From the NCBI GenBank assembly GCA_023078555.1, contig CM041203.1, positions 1,631,481 to 1,695,480 on the forward strand: DNA of 64,000 nt, read 5' to 3'. The notes beneath the pieces were generated by a model. That model saw nothing but the letters and a program-made list of their open reading frames with translations, had not been told where the DNA came from and made no database searches. Shown piece by piece: positions 1-12,417 of the stretch. Numbering within the stretch: the stretch's first letter is position 1; each line of letters begins with the position of its first letter. Origin of the DNA: Ulva prolifera. Its lineage: Eukaryota > Chlorophyta > Ulvophyceae > Ulvales > Ulvaceae. A program made the translations under genes and the position numbers.

Positions 1-2189
1 GCGGACACGTCACACACCCCCCCCCAGTCCGCGCGGCAGGACGCCTGAGATACCGAGACATCGACGCGCATCACGCGTCCGAGGGACGTCGCGACGTACA
101 GCCGCGTCGCGCTGGCGAGCGCGAGAGCGCAGATGCACTCCGAGGAGCCGGCATGCGCTGTGAGCGCATCCGGCATGCGTGTCGTGCACTGCAGCGTTCC
201 CGAGGCGACCTGCGGCGGCGGCGCGTCCGCCGCGGCGGCCGCGGCGGCCTCCGCCGCGGCCGCGGGTGCTGGCGGCGGCGGCGGCGTGATGGTGTCGGGG
301 TCGACTGGCTGGAGCAGCATCGCCGCGGCGGGGGGTGGGAGGCAGGTGGGCAGGTGCCAGAGTTTGAGGGCGCAGTCGCCGCCGCCGGTGGCGATGGTGG
401 TGGGGGAAAGCGGGCTCATGCACCACGCGCCGCGGCCCTGGTGTGCGCGCACGGACGCCAGCGGGGACCCGGAGCGGCCGTCCCAGGCGCGCACGTCGCC
501 ATCCTCGGCTGCTGTGAGAATGAGCCTGCATGCATGTGTGGTCATGCATGCCTGGGGTGGGTTCATAGTGGCCCTCTCTGCCTAGATCATACTCAGACGG
601 CGGCCTTTCACCAAATGACGGGGTGGATCGGCGCCATGCATGATTGTGGTAATCATACATGCTTGCTGATGTCAAGGCAGACAATGGACGTGGGGCGCAT
701 GCATGGACTGAATGCATGCGGACGTTTGAAACCGCTTTGAGCTAGGGGGCGCACGCCCCGAGGTAGTCAACATCCCAGACCCTGGCAGCGTGCCCCCACA
801 GGGTTAGGGTGGGGATCATGCTGGACGCTGGGGCTGGGGAGCTGACAGAATGTGGCCACAGGTTCGGCATGCGCCAGACGCGAGCGGTGCGGTCGTCGGC
901 CGCAGACAGGAGCAGCCGGCCTCCGCACGCCCAGCGCAGCCGCAAGATGGACCCCGAGTGGCCCTGCAGAGTGTGCGCGGGGGGCGCGCTGCGCGCTGGG
1001 GCTGTGCTGTGTGCTGTGCGGGTGCTCGCATCGTCAGCGCGACGAGGGGCTGGGTCTGGAGCCAGTTCGGCTGTCCAGACCAGGATGTCATGGAAGATGG
1101 TGCCTGCAGCAGCAGCTGAGATCTAATGCAGCTTCTCATGGCGTGTGATTGCCCTGCGTTTTGGGGGCCCACGCAATGCTGTGGTGGCTGTGCGGCACAT
1201 GCATTGCCGGCCGATGCTGAGAGACTGACTCGTGACAGGCTGCAGTGACAGGTAGCTAGATGCTGGAAGAGCGAGTGGGCAGCTAGAGTTCAAGTTGCAT
1301 ATCAGCGCTGCACCTACATATTTGCAGCTGTACATGCCGATATTGTCTGTGTGACTTCTGGGAATTTGCAGGCGCAGGTACAAGTTGAGCTGCTGGACGG
1401 AGTGTCTACAGGTGCACGGCCATGTCGCAAGGACCGTTCGGACACCACGCTGGGAAGGCTGGCGTCGCCAGGAGATAGGGCCTCACCTGACGCTACGACG
1501 ACTTTGATCGCTTGCCGATTGATCGAGGCGGCATTGGTTGGGAGCGTGACTTCGAGCCGCAAACTGTACAGCAACAGCCGGCTTTCGCACTCGACTCGGG
1601 CCACACGCGTGCCCTGCCACAGCCTACGCTGGACATCATTTCTAAAAGAGGCGCATCGTGTCGTTGACGAAGGGGCTTGTGCTGGTGTGAACGTCCACAG
1701 CTCGACAGAATTGTCCATGAGCCCAAGCACAACATCGCAGCTCTCCCGCTGAAAACCCCCTGCTACCTCCACCGCCTCATCGGTGTCTTCTGACACAGGT
1801 CCGTCATGGCTTGCTGTGATCTCGGCCTGCAGGACCCAGTGAGGCAGCTGAGTGACATGAGCCAGCTTGAGGATCGAAAAACGTGACTGTGCTTGCTGCC
1901 AGGACAGCTGCAGCAGTGCCAGCTGCCGAGTTCCCCACACAGCGAGGCAAGGCCTATCGCTGTCCGAGCCGTGGTGTACAGCGATTCCATGGATTCTGCA
2001 GCCGTGGAGGATGCCATCATTGAGGACCTGTGTGCACCTCTCAGCATGAAATCCTTTTAGACGAGATCCCACGCCTGCAAAGCATCCGGACTGTAGGATG
2101 CATGAGTTACGAAGATGGAGGATGAAGTTCTGCTCCAGCATGGCAGTTGGTTTGGGTACCTGACAGCACCAGAGCTCCCCAGGAGCCAC
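1..2189 (-). CDS. WDR6: WDR6/Trm734-like WD40 protein (tRNA 2'-O-methylation cofactor), 3' end off the window
   Basis: This is a WD40 beta-propeller protein read right to left in several exons. In the family it partners the FTSJ1/Trm7 methyltransferase that 2'-O-methylates tRNA position 34. The long 5' exon (about 1380-2160) reads LGLMDNSVELWTF and later ECESRLLLYSLRL and VVASG. The next exon (about 1120-810) continues GTIFHDILVW, then GHSGSILRLRWACGG, SAADDRTARVWRM and LWGHAARVWDV. The last exon in the window (about 600-60) carries EDGDVRAWDG and GGGDCALKLW. The order 'LLYS-L ... VASGT-F--ILVW ... GH-G-I--RW ... DDR-AR-W ... GH-ARVWD' is the WDR6 signature. GC rises clearly from the 5' to the 3' part. 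The left edge removes the C-terminal propeller. The true start is uncertain, and another 5' exon probably lies at about 2250-2415. Confidence 0.85.
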
Positions 2190-2671
2190 ACGCCACGGCT
2201 GTACAGATCACATCTGCAATGCTCTCGACCTCGCACACGCCCATGCGTCAGGAAGTGGTGATGTATCGGGTGTCTAGTGTCATCTTCAAAGGGTACAGAG
2301 CATGAACAAAACGGCCTGCCAGCACAAACGGCAGTGCTGGATCAACGCATGTAACACGATCGCAGTCTGCTCTCAGGCAACGCGTCACCGCATGTTTGTG
2401 AAACGGCTTTTCAGGCTAGGCCTGCGTACAGTGCCATGGCGTGCAAGCGCGGATGCATGAGCCTGGGGCCGGTGGCGCAGGTGCATCTCAGAGACACAAG
2501 AACGTCGCGCAACATAAACCGGCCTCAGCTGTAGAGTCAGACTGCCTGCGTGCCCCCTAAGGACGATTGAACGCACAATTCACATCCCCACAATTTCAAA
2601 CACACAATAGTCTAGTGAGGCCGCATTCAATTGGTCTCCACAGTTCGTTCCGTAATCTGTACAATCATACG
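2190..2671. other. Head-to-head interval between WDR6 and the coiled-coil gene
   Basis: These bases separate two divergently transcribed genes, so promoters for both should lie here. On the minus strand a frame at about 2415-2252 without a methionine reads VTCVDPALPFVLAG. That resembles the first strand of a WDR6 propeller and follows an AG, so it may be an upstream WDR6 coding exon. No clear TATA element was recognised. Confidence 0.35.
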
Positions 2672-5504
2672 ATGCAGAATAATTTCGCAGCGCTCAGCAG
2701 CGCCCAAGAGCCTGCGCAACTGATTGCACAGGCAACCAGTGCTGCCAAGAATAGGCGCAAAAAGGAGAAAGCGAGGGCAAAGAAAGCTGCTGCCAGCGGT
2801 CAGGACCAGGACAATGCTCCCACGACTAGCGAGCCCAGCGTCCCAGAAAAAAATGGCGCCTTTACAACAGCAGCAACTGCACCAAAGCCAAAGAAACAAG
2901 CCGAGTCCTCCGACTCGCTGCAGTCGCTGCAACGCCAACTCAATAGCGAGTCCGCGAATCTCGATTGTTGGGGTGTTTGGAACGAGTGGACAACTCGGGT
3001 ATGTACCCACAGTAGCAGTCAATCTGCCTTGGATTGATGTAATCGAGGCCTTCGCGCGTGTGTATGATGCGCACGCTGCGACGTCGTCCCCGCGCTTCAG
3101 GTGCAACCAGCTCGCACAGGCCAGTGCGTGTGACTTCCGGGACACAGAGTATCGAACTCTCGAGTAGCTTGCGCAGCTGACCTCCATGTGTTTAGTTTGG
3201 CGCTTTGTCAGTCGACTCGGACGATGCTTGATGACGGTCAAGCATCAGCCATAGCGATCACACAGAATCCAACTGGAACATGCTCTTGCAGGTTGCGTCG
3301 GAAAAGGGCGATAGGAAGTACAAAGATCGTGATGGGCGCCGCTTCACATTCTCTGAGGTGTTGCACTCTTCTTTTTATCCCAGCAGTGCTGACCACCGCC
3401 TCGTCATGTTATGGTCGAGCAGACGAACAGCTGAACTGGCGTGTGCACAAGGTCAATTCTTTGCTGCTGCTTTACAATTTGTATGAATGCTTTCACAGAC
3501 TGACCCAAGGCGTTACCTCTGCAGGCACTGGTGTCGAGTGGCGCGGTCGCTCGTTCCGTCGGAAATTGTGCCCATGTCAAGATGATGCCCGCAGACAAGG
3601 CCCAGCTTGAAAGTCTTCTACAGGCGTGCTTCACGGATAATGTCGATGCACTCAAGGATGTCGTGTACGTTGCGCTTCAGGTCAGCCAAGCCATGCAAGG
3701 GGCGCCAAAGGACACACAGGTGCTCTTCTACCCTTGCCACACATCAATTGTGCTGGAGCTTGTTTTGACGAATGATCGATCTGTTGCTCTGGCTCCTTCA
3801 GTGCCTTGTTCATCGCCGATGGTTGCAGGCAGCTGCTGCAGCCGCACTGCAGAGCATTGTCACCCGCTTCCAGCAGGCTGCAGAGGCGGCATCAGACAGC
3901 AGGCCAGGCACAGACCTCTCCAAGATCGACGAAGAGATAGTGCGCCACATGCCTGTTCTGCACCGGGCCATCTCCCAGCCAGACACAGTCAAGGCTCAAA
4001 CCATCAACACTGGGATGCACGTCGCACAGCTCCTGCGGGACAAGTACGAAGCAGAGAAGCACCTTTCAACGGGACAGGTGTGTTCCGTCCGTCACCCACT
4101 GGCACCACCATCAACACACACGCTCCATGCTGCGGGTCGAGGCAGTTCCGGTGCCTGCCACAGGTGACCTCGATTTGCCTGGGAGCGAAGTCAGACGCTC
4201 AACAGCTGTCCTCGATTCTCGCAATGCAAGCTCGTGAACATGCGACCGACACCGGCGGCGCCTCCCGCCGGGACGACAGCGTCATCGCCGCGCTAGCGGC
4301 GCGCATCTCGGCGCTGGAGGCAGAGCTCACAGTCTGCCGCTCGGAGCTTCAGGAAGCCCTTTCGTCGCACGGCGGCCGCGCGAACGGCGGCGCTGCCGCC
4401 ACCGCCGCGACGTCCGCAGTCGCGCAGGACATCGTCGACCACGTCGAGTCGGCTGTGGCAGGCGCGGCGCGCATCCCCGTGGGGCCGCCGGGCAATGCCG
4501 ACGACACGCTGATGCAGCTCATGGAGCACTGCCGCAACTGCGCGCAGATGCAGGACAAGCTGATGGAGCGCCTCACGAAGGAGCTCGACTTTGCGCGCAC
4601 CCGGCTGCTCAACGCGTCCAAGATGAACAGCGAGAGCGGCATCGCGGCTGCGCGCGAGCTGCTCAGCGGCGTGCGCGGCACGAGCAGCGAGATCCACGAC
4701 GCAGCCGCGCGGCTTGAGGAGCTGGTCGGCGCGCTGGACACGCACTTTGGCAGCAGCCCATCGTACAGCGCACTGCGGCCCATGTCGATGCAGGTGAAGC
4801 ACATTGCAGCGCAGATCTACTCTGCGCACAACCACCTCACGGCGCGCGCGTGGCCTGACGCGATCCTCGAGGAGGTGACGACGCAGAACGGCAAGCGCGG
4901 CGGCGGCGGCCGCAGCATCTCGATGGACGAGATCCTGCGCATGAACGTCGGCAAGGGCGGCAAGGCAGAGGCCGGGGCCGCATCCCCCGACCTCGTGTCC
5001 CGCGTCGCAACTCAGGGGTCTACGGTGAGCACGGCAGGCCGGCCCGCAGAGTCGCGCTCCCCGCCGCAGGTGCGGGCTGCGCCGCCGCAGGTGGCTAAGG
5101 GCACGCCGGTGCCGCCTCCACACTTTGCTCCTCCGGGGATGATGCCGCCGGGGTCAGGCACGATGGCCGGGGCGCCGCCGGGGTATGTGGTGCCGCAGCA
5201 GGTGGGCGAGATGGTGCACCCGATGCTCGTGGTCGGGTCGATGCCGGTGCAGCAGCCGGGCATGGTGCCGGGGCAGGTGGTTCATGTGGCCCCGATGAGT
5301 GCTCCACAGGGCGGGGGCCCGCCGGTGCAGGGTGTGCCGGTGCGGCAGGAGCCGGCCCCCGCCGCCTCAGCCCGGTTTGGATCGTCTCTAGCCGCGGCCG
5401 AGGAGGCGGCCGCGAACCTGAGCCGCATGCTGCCGCCGTCTCGGGCTCCGCCGGCGGCTGGCCGAACTGGCGGCCGGGCCGGGATGCGGGCGCGCCGTGT
5501 CTGA
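2672..5504 (+). CDS. Multi-exon coiled-coil protein with proline/glycine-rich tail, function unknown
   Basis: I do not recognise this family. The start is the ATG at 2672 (MQNNFAALS). It is followed by a very basic segment, AAKNRRKKEKARAKKAA, that resembles a nuclear-localisation or RNA-binding patch. Likely exons are 2672-2998, about 3292-3356 (GDRKYKDRDGRRFTF), about 3524-3719, 3829-4077 and 4164-5504. Exon boundaries in the first third are tentative. The fourth exon reads IDEEIVRHMPVLHRAI and the last begins as helix (ALAARISALEAELTVCRSEL), with further heptad-like stretches to about 4800. The final 170 residues are Pro/Gly/Met-rich, with many PPG and VPGQ units, and end in an arginine-rich GRTGGRAGMRARRV. 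A scaffold or trafficking role is possible but not shown. Confidence 0.6.
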
Positions 5505-6632
5505 ATAGCATCTGCCGCTGCAGCTGTAGCTAGATTCAGGCTGTAATGAGGAAGCCACTCCTGGCAGAGGGGCAAACACTATTAGGGCCACGGTCCGGAG
5601 CGCTGATGTGGTGATTTGGGCATAGGGTTACGGCTCCGCGTGAGGGCGGGCGCACCGTCAGGGTGAACGAAGTATGTGGCGAGTCAAATGGGATGTGGCG
5701 TTGAATGTCCACACAAGTGCGGCAATGCAGGAGTGTTTTGACCAGAGCCCGCCAAGGCTGCTTGCGGATTGCCCGGGCGAGGTCGAGGTGGCAAGGCTGA
5801 CTCAGCGCTTTCAACTGAATGTAGCACTTGCCGCGAGCTGCAATGTGTTGATCTTGGCACCATGGAAGCAAGCCGGGTATGCCTTCTAGATATCGTGGCG
5901 GGCCATCTGGGGAACCACACTGGCATAAATTTGTCAGGAGGGGTCTGTAAATACCACTTTATGCTGCCACGCCGGCGCCCCCTGTGTGTATCATGGGTGC
6001 GGCGCACACGATGTGATGGCACCCTTCGCTCTGTAGTTGACATGAACTGGTGGTGCCAAGTTGATGGTGCCGCTCCACAAGGATGCCAGCTAGGCATGGA
6101 ACTCCTTGCATCGTTCTTCTCGCATAAGCTGAGAGTTTGTAGAATTCTTTTTTGTCAGATATGCAGGTACGAATTGCAGCTGTGTCAACCGTTTGGGTCC
6201 ATCGATTAGGTCACCCTCCAGACCATGAGCAGGTGATGCAGTATACCGCTGATACTACGTGCAAAATATTTACTGAATGCGGCCGTGTGTCACGCGTATA
6301 CATATCGCTTGTTACACATTGCAGCACTGTGGCTGGCGTGTGGTCCCGATTCCCTGGTAATGTCAAGGTCCGTTGAGGATGTGGCCAAGTGAAACCCGTT
6401 TTACACTGCTCTGCGAGCTCTTCTCGGTGTTGACACTGACAAGGACCTACGCCCGCTGACCGAAGGCCCTGTTCCAGCAGCGGTGCACTCGACGAGCACT
6501 GATATGTCCCCATACAGAGCAGAACTGGAGCCACGTTCCCGGCCCCCCCCGGCAGACACTTGCAAAGCTGCAATCACTTCTCTGCTCCCGTGTGGATCTG
6601 GGCTCCTGGCGATCTTCCTCACAGTCAGTGGA
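5505..6632. other. Convergent intergenic region, no gene seen
   Basis: This stretch lies between the 3' ends of the coiled-coil gene and the glycosyltransferase gene. Open frames exist on both strands but none shows a domain, consistent splice sites or biased codon use. It probably holds the two 3' untranslated regions and spacer. Confidence 0.5.
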
Positions 6633-8600
6633 TCACGCAACAAACCAGTAGTCCACCCCTTCACGGCCCTTCGTCGCCACGTTCGCCTCCAGCTCGCCGC
6701 CAGTACGCCCCCGCGCCACGCAGCACAGAAACGGCGGCTGGACCTCGCTCACGTGAACAATCGGCGCCGCCACGTCCACCGCCGCACTGTAGAACTCCTT
6801 CCCGACCTTCCGCGGGTCGACCTCTGCGAACGCGGCGATCTTGTTGCGCGAGCCGCGCGACAGCCCCCCGACAAACGCCTTGGCGTCGCGGCCGGCACCC
6901 CAGATGCTGAAGCGCGGCCATGCATGCAGCACCCGCGCCTCGACGGCGCGAACGCGCACCGCCCGGATGAGCGCGGCCGGGGTCTCATGAGACAGCTGGC
7001 CGCCATGGTGGCGATAGACGACGAGGACGTGGTCAAGGCGGCGCAGGCAGCCGCCGCGCTGGAGGTGCGCATGCATGAACCGGAAGTCGTCGGCGAGCGC
7101 GCGCTGCGCGCCGGGCGGGTCGAGCCCGGGCTCCGGCGTCACCGGAAACCCCCCTGCATGCATGCGGAGGGTTGCCGTGGAGGCATTCGCGTGCATGCAT
7201 CGCAGTCCCGCTCAACTGAGCAAACATTCTGTTTAGTGACCAGAAGGCAGCACTGCGACATCACGTCCTGCGGTCTCCAGCGCTAACCCGTGGCAAAAGG
7301 CGGCGGAGGTGCCAAAGATGCAGGTAGCCACACCGCGGCACCATCATGCCGCACAGCCAACACTGGAATGCACACATGCTGCAGTCCGGCCACATCACAT
7401 GGGCCATCTGCAACCGCAGCGCTTGCTGCACGCATGCAAGGGAACGCACCCACGCTCTCCCACAGCGAGCGGCGGTAGAACCACGTCGGCTGCACGATCG
7501 TGCACTCCCGGAACTGCTGCAGCCAGAGGTCGTGCTGAGTCGTGGAGTTGGCCCAGAGGCTGTAGTGCCACGTCGCGTCGGGGGGGTCCCGCACGAAGCG
7601 GCAGCCGAGCAGCGTGTGCGGCGGCGCGGCCCGCGCGGCCGCGAGCTGCAGTTCCACGCGGCGCGGCAGCATGATGTCGTCGGCGTCCGCAGAGCAGATC
7701 CACTCCCCTGCACGCACGCATGGCCGGGCTACAAGTTGAAGTACGTGTGTGGGGGTCAATTGCAGCTGCCACCGGCAGGAGAGCATTCGCCGCTCCAGCA
7801 GCAAGGGGGGGGGGGGGACAAGCTTAACAGGTGCCGTGACAGGTGGGCAAGTGTGACAGTTCGCGAGGGAGCCCTCTCTGGGGCTGCTGGGGGTAGCTGA
7901 GCTGCACGAAGTGGCTACAAGGAGCGACATGCCAACGTCGCCCCGGTGCCAGAACCTATACCGCCGCACCCTCCGCGCATGCCTCATGCATGTGCTCGTG
8001 CTGAGACTGTTGGGCCGCGCGGTCAGAGCGCGCAACACACAGCACGGCAGCACATAGCTATACACAACACACACCACCCCCCCTTCCCTCCACAGGGCTG
8101 TTATGCAGAATGTCTTTCCGGTTCTGAAACGCCGCACCTGATGCAGCCTCGATGCAGCGGTTGCGCGCATACCCACACCCCTGGGCATCGGCGGGCCCCG
8201 CCGGCACGACCATGAGCCGCATGCCGAGCCCCTCCAGCCGCGGCCGCCACCGCCGCACACGCTCCGCCGAGCCGTCTGTGCTGCGGTTGTCGTACGCGAC
8301 CACCTCCAGCGGCCGGTGCGTCTGCACCGCGATGCCCTCCATGCATTCGTCGAGGAACTCTGTCGCGTTGTACAGCGGCAGCACGATGCTCACCAGCACC
8401 CCCTCCCCGCCGCCCGCGGCAGCACACAGCGGCGCCGTGGCGGAGTCTGCCGGCCGCGACACAGCGGGCCCATCGCCGGGGTCCGCATCTAGGTGCGGCG
8501 CCGCGGTCTGTTCTGCAGCCGGGGGCGGAGACCGCGGCTGCCGGTTTGCATTGCCGTGGATCGGCCCGGGGGCGTGGATGTCGTCATGAGGGTCCTGCAT
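6633..8600 (-). CDS. B3GNTL1: B3GNTL1-type family 2 glycosyltransferase
   Basis: This enzyme is expected to transfer a sugar from a nucleotide-sugar donor; the acceptor is unknown. Exon 1 (about 8600-8190) has the GT2 fold start VLVSIVLPLYNATEFLDEC, then YDNRSTDGS and GYARNRCIEAASGA. Exon 2 (about 7710-7440) holds the metal-binding DAD motif in EWICSADADDIMLPRR, followed by LGCRFVRDPPDATWHYSLW and QPTWFYRRSLWESVGAF. Exon 3 (about 7150-6633) reads VLVVYRHHGGQLSHET, then RFSIWGAGRDAKAF, IAAFAEVDPRKVG and PPFLCCV. That order and the 'IW-AG--G---------KI-AF-DVD--K' tail match animal B3GNTL1, not generic GT2 enzymes. No signal peptide or membrane helix is visible, so it is probably cytosolic. The ATG at 8600 coincides with a possible 3' splice site (GCATGCAG), so an upstream exon may exist. 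Introns carry TGCATGCA motifs and a run of 12 G at 7805. Confidence 0.85.
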
Positions 8601-8643
8601 GCATGCACGCACACGGCCTCAGAGCCTGCCGGCCGCCCACCGC

Positions 8644-11356
8644 TCACCGCAACGGTGAACCGGGGGGGGTGTGGTGCGGCTCATGAATGCTGTGTGCAGG
8701 TGTCGCTGAGACCATATCACACAGCCGGACAGCTCCGGCACCTCTCTGGCTCTTGGAGTTACAGGGGGAGTTACGCAAATCCAGAGCCACGCAGCAGCCT
8801 ACCTCCCCGGCCAGCTGCCGCAGCCGCGCGAGCCTTGTGCACAACCCAACGTCCTGCCTCATCGCCGATCCCCGTTTCGCCCCTTCCCCACCCACTTCCG
8901 CCGCAAACGGCCCGGGGGCTGCACCCCCTCTCCCTCCCGCCGCGCTGGCCACCGCCGCGGAGAGCGCAAGCGCCGCCGCATCGAGATCCTCCGCAAGGGC
9001 TGTGTACCCCTCTAGCCGCGCCATCACCGCCGGCGTGTTGCCGTCGCCGTCCGCACGCATGTGCTCCGCGCCCAGACACTCCTCGTTCAGCAGCCACGCG
9101 CACACGCCGCGCTGCCCCTTGGCGGCCGCCTTGTGGACCGCCGAATGGCCGTTCGCGTTGATCACCCGGATGTCGAGACCGATCGCCGCGAGCCAGCGGC
9201 ACATCGCGAGGTTGTCCGTCTGAGCCGCCCACTGCACCGCGTTGCAGCCGAAGCTGTTCGTGCTCGCAAAGTCGCAGCCGCCGAGGTACACCATCCACTT
9301 GCACACATGCATGTGCCCCTGCCACACCGCCCAGTGGAACGCGGACGTGCCGTCGTACGTCGTGCTGTTGATGTTGAGGCCCTTCGTGACCAGCCACCTG
9401 CGCACACGCCGTGCTGTGCGTGCTGTGTGACGCGCGGGTGCGACCCCGGCCGGACGCGCCCGCAGTGATGTGTGCATGCGGGCTGCAGGTCTCAGTGCGG
9501 CGTCGGAGTGGCAGTATGCACAGCATGCACAGCACGCACAGCACACGTGCGCGACTCCCGCTGGCACACGTCTCCGCTTCAGACCCGGCGGCCACAGGCT
9601 CGTGTGTGAGCTGGTCGGTGTATAACAATGCACAACTGTGCCGGCGTATATGCATGCATGTGTGTGTCCATGCGTAGAGAACACACTGAGACCCTACATG
9701 CGAAAAACATCTGCCGCGAGGAGGCCGGGCAGCCGTGCAAGTAGACATACACACGCATGCATGCAGAGCGGCCGCGCACTTGCAGACGTCGAGGCGGCCG
9801 TGCCGAGCCGCCCAGTGCAGCGCGTTGCGGCGGCGCTTCAGCTGCCGCGCGCCCGCGCCGCTCGCCGACGCCGCCACGTCCACCGGCACGCCGCATTCGT
9901 CCACCAGGAAGCGACACACTTCCAGGTGGCCGCCGCCCGCGGCCCACAGCAGCGCGTTGGAGCCGTGGCGGTCCTCCTGCAGCGGGTCCCAGCCGGCGGC
10001 GGCCAGCCGCCGCAGCGCCGCCAGGTCGCCGTCCCGCGCCGCCTGGAACGCCGGCAGCAGCTCCGTCTTGCATGTGCCGGCCGCAGCTACCGGCGCCCCC
10101 CCTGCGCCCTCGACTCGTGAAGCTGCTGCTACCCGTGCCGTCCGCATGCATGAATGCATGCATACGTTCATGTCACGCCGGTGAACAGCCGAATGTCGGT
10201 GGTGCACACGTGCGGGGCCAGCGGCGCGCGCTATGGACATGCATGACTGTGACAGGGTGCTGGAGGGGCAGGGGGGGCACCTTTGCCGGGGTCGTGGGGC
10301 CACAGAGGGTCAGGCAAGCAGCTCGGGCGCTGCGGCACGATGAGCTGCAGCTGCGCGGCGGTCACGACCTCCTTCGCGGTGCCGTACGTGCTGCCGTGCT
10401 TGATCTGCTGGTGGGTGCGGAGGCCGCGCTCGCCGCCGAAGAAGCACCCGCATGCTGGGCACAGCAGGTACCCTGCACAGCACAGCCGGCGTGAGGGTCC
10501 TGTGGGGGTGCGCGGTCGGAGCGGATCAGGGATGGGGTAGGGGGCAGTGATTGCGCCAGGCGGGCCATTGCGACGACCGGGCGGGGATCCCGAGGGGCGG
10601 CCCGCCGCTCAGGCCAGATGGCCTTCCAGCGGCGACGCTGCCTCGAAGTAGACTCTTGGGGGCGGGGGTTCGATGTATTTTTGGTCGCGCTCTGGATTTC
10701 GCTTGTCCAGCGTGTCTTGCGTGGGTGTGTTGTGCTCACTGTGCCAGCGGTGCTGCTTGCCTCCCCGCCTTTGCCCTTGTGACACAGCACCGCCGGTGGG
10801 TAAACCCTGCCCGCCGCCGCCTGCCGGCGCACAGGCGCGAGCATCACCACGCGTGTGACATGCGCTGCCACACGTTTCTCGTCATGCATGCAGGAGGCGG
10901 AGGCGATGTGTGTGCTGGTGCAGAGGGCCCAAGCCTTCTGGGCGCCCCCGGACCCCCACATGGGGGACTATGCTGCCGGAGGCGCAGAGGCGGGGCGCTG
11001 TTGGGGGTTGCATGATTGAGCAGGTCAGGTTTTCAGGGGCATGCATGCCTGCAAGTGGGAAGTGGGATGCGCGCTGAGTTGGGTTGGAACGTGCCCGCCG
11101 CCTGCTGTGCTTCCCAGAACTGCCAGGTCAGGAGCAGGAGCTCTGATTTGGGGCCGACGCGGAACTCGCGGAACGGCCGCCGGAGCTCGTCCGGAGCAGC
11201 CTCGAGCGCGCGGACGAGCGCGTGTGCGAGGGCGTCAGGGTCTGCAAAGGCGTGCGTGCGTGAGACGCCAAACTCGCTGACCATCGTGACCTCGACCTGA
11301 ATAACGTGCTGCAGCGTGAAGCGACCCATAGCCGGGTGGGTTCGAGCCGACTGCAT
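8644..11356 (-). CDS. C2H2 zinc-finger plus ankyrin-repeat protein
   Basis: The gene lies just upstream of, and on the same strand as, the glycosyltransferase gene; the stop is only 44 bases before that gene's ATG. The C-terminal exon (about 9400-8644) has at least three ankyrin units: GTSAFHWAVWQGHMHVCKWM, then NAVQWAAQTDNLAMCRWL and GHSAVHKAAAKGQRGVCAWL. The preceding exon (about 10080-9780) adds AFQAARDGDLAALRRL, NALLWAAGGGHLEVCRFL and NALHWAARHGRLDVCK. Further upstream (about 10480-10300) is a C2H2 finger, YLLCPACGCFFGG then GLRTHQQIKH, fitting C-x2-C-x12-H-x4-H. A frame at 11356-11100 (MGRFTLQHVIQVEV then FREFRVGPKSELLLLTWQFW) may be the first exon, but this is a guess. The protein probably binds nucleic acid through the finger and protein partners through the repeats. 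Exons are very GC-rich and the introns hold several TGCATGCA motifs. Confidence 0.65.
9516..9542. repeat. 9-base microrepeat in an ankyrin-gene intron
   Basis: Three head-to-tail copies of ATGCACAGC (the third reads ACGCACAGC) lie in the intron between the two ankyrin exons. The unit resembles the TGCATGCA motif that is common in introns of this window. Confidence 0.6.
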
Positions 11357-12417
11357 GACCTACCGGGGGGGATGGCGACGGAGGCGACGGGGATGGGCAC
11401 ATGGCTGGACGATGGCTCCACTCTACTGAAGGTGGGCAGTTCGAGACTCATATTTGCCAGAGTATATGCGATCGACCAGGCACAGCGTGCAGCGTGAGGT
11501 CATCGTAGGTGAGCTAGACATCAGCCACCGGTAAGGCGAGGCACGGGCTTCACAGCCCAGCTCGCCGGATCGACGTACCTTGGCTCGCTTGCAGTCTGGC
11601 GCATCCGACAGCACGCCATCGGCCTCGCCGCCGACGATGCTATCATTGGTACGTCCACGAGCCTGCTGTCCGCTCAAGAACGAGAAGCAGCAGCGAGCTG
11701 CGCGGCTGACCAGATCAGGTGCACCGCACTTCTTGGACACCTGCACAGCAGTGCCGTGCAGAAAAACGAGAGCACTGGCATGCGAGAGTAAGCAGGGAAG
11801 CACGGCATTAAATCATAGGTAAGCTTAGGTCCGAGGTTGTACCTGCGCACGGGCTGCACTCAGCTCGAGTACACCGGATGCCTCTGGGCACGTCTGCTCC
11901 ACGCCGTAGCGAATGAGCGCGTTTGCACGATCCAGCTGCGTGAATGCGCCTGTAATAGACATATAATGCAAGTTTCCTTTACGTCGTTCTCTGTGTCCGT
12001 GTCGAAGCTCAGCGTGTCTTCCCGCCTAACCTGGCAACGGCGCACTCATCCGCTGGCTTGATTACATCGCGCTAGCTGCCAAAGTTCGGCACCGTGCAGC
12101 CAAACCAGACTTTATTGCAGGACGACCTGACTTTTCAATTTCAATGAGTGACGGCAGCTCCCCCACCGCTGCTGTGTAGCACTCAAGCTGCCCATTCGCC
12201 ACGGTACTGTCACGTTTCTTAGATGCCATTCATTCGTTAGACACATCGCGATGCGCCACTTGCAGGCCGAACATCATCACTATGTACAAATATGCTGCTT
12301 ATACTCAACCGTCTCCAAACACATCCTCGATCAATGTGCCCTGTCTACAGAAAACAAGTACCAATGAATACCCAGGTGGCGGTTACGCAGCCATCTTTAT
12401 GATTCTAAGCATCCTAT
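11357..12417. other. Unassigned stretch between the ankyrin and receptor-cyclase genes
   Basis: Frames such as minus 11423-11803 (DSIVGGEADGVLSDAPDCKR) are open but match no family I know. They could be 5' exons of the ankyrin gene or noncoding. The part 12060-12417 is AT-richer, has no convincing frame and probably holds the 3' untranslated region of the receptor-cyclase gene. Confidence 0.35.

Noticed and set aside
10-717. Arg/His-rich open frame overlapping WDR6, and plus-strand Gly/Ala-rich frames at 133-740
   Set aside because: The WD40 pattern lies in a different frame of the minus strand. These are composition shadows.
8771-10303. A 510-residue minus-strand frame through the ankyrin region
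   Set aside because: It crosses introns. Only its 5' third matches the ankyrin frame, and the rest is out of frame with the repeats.
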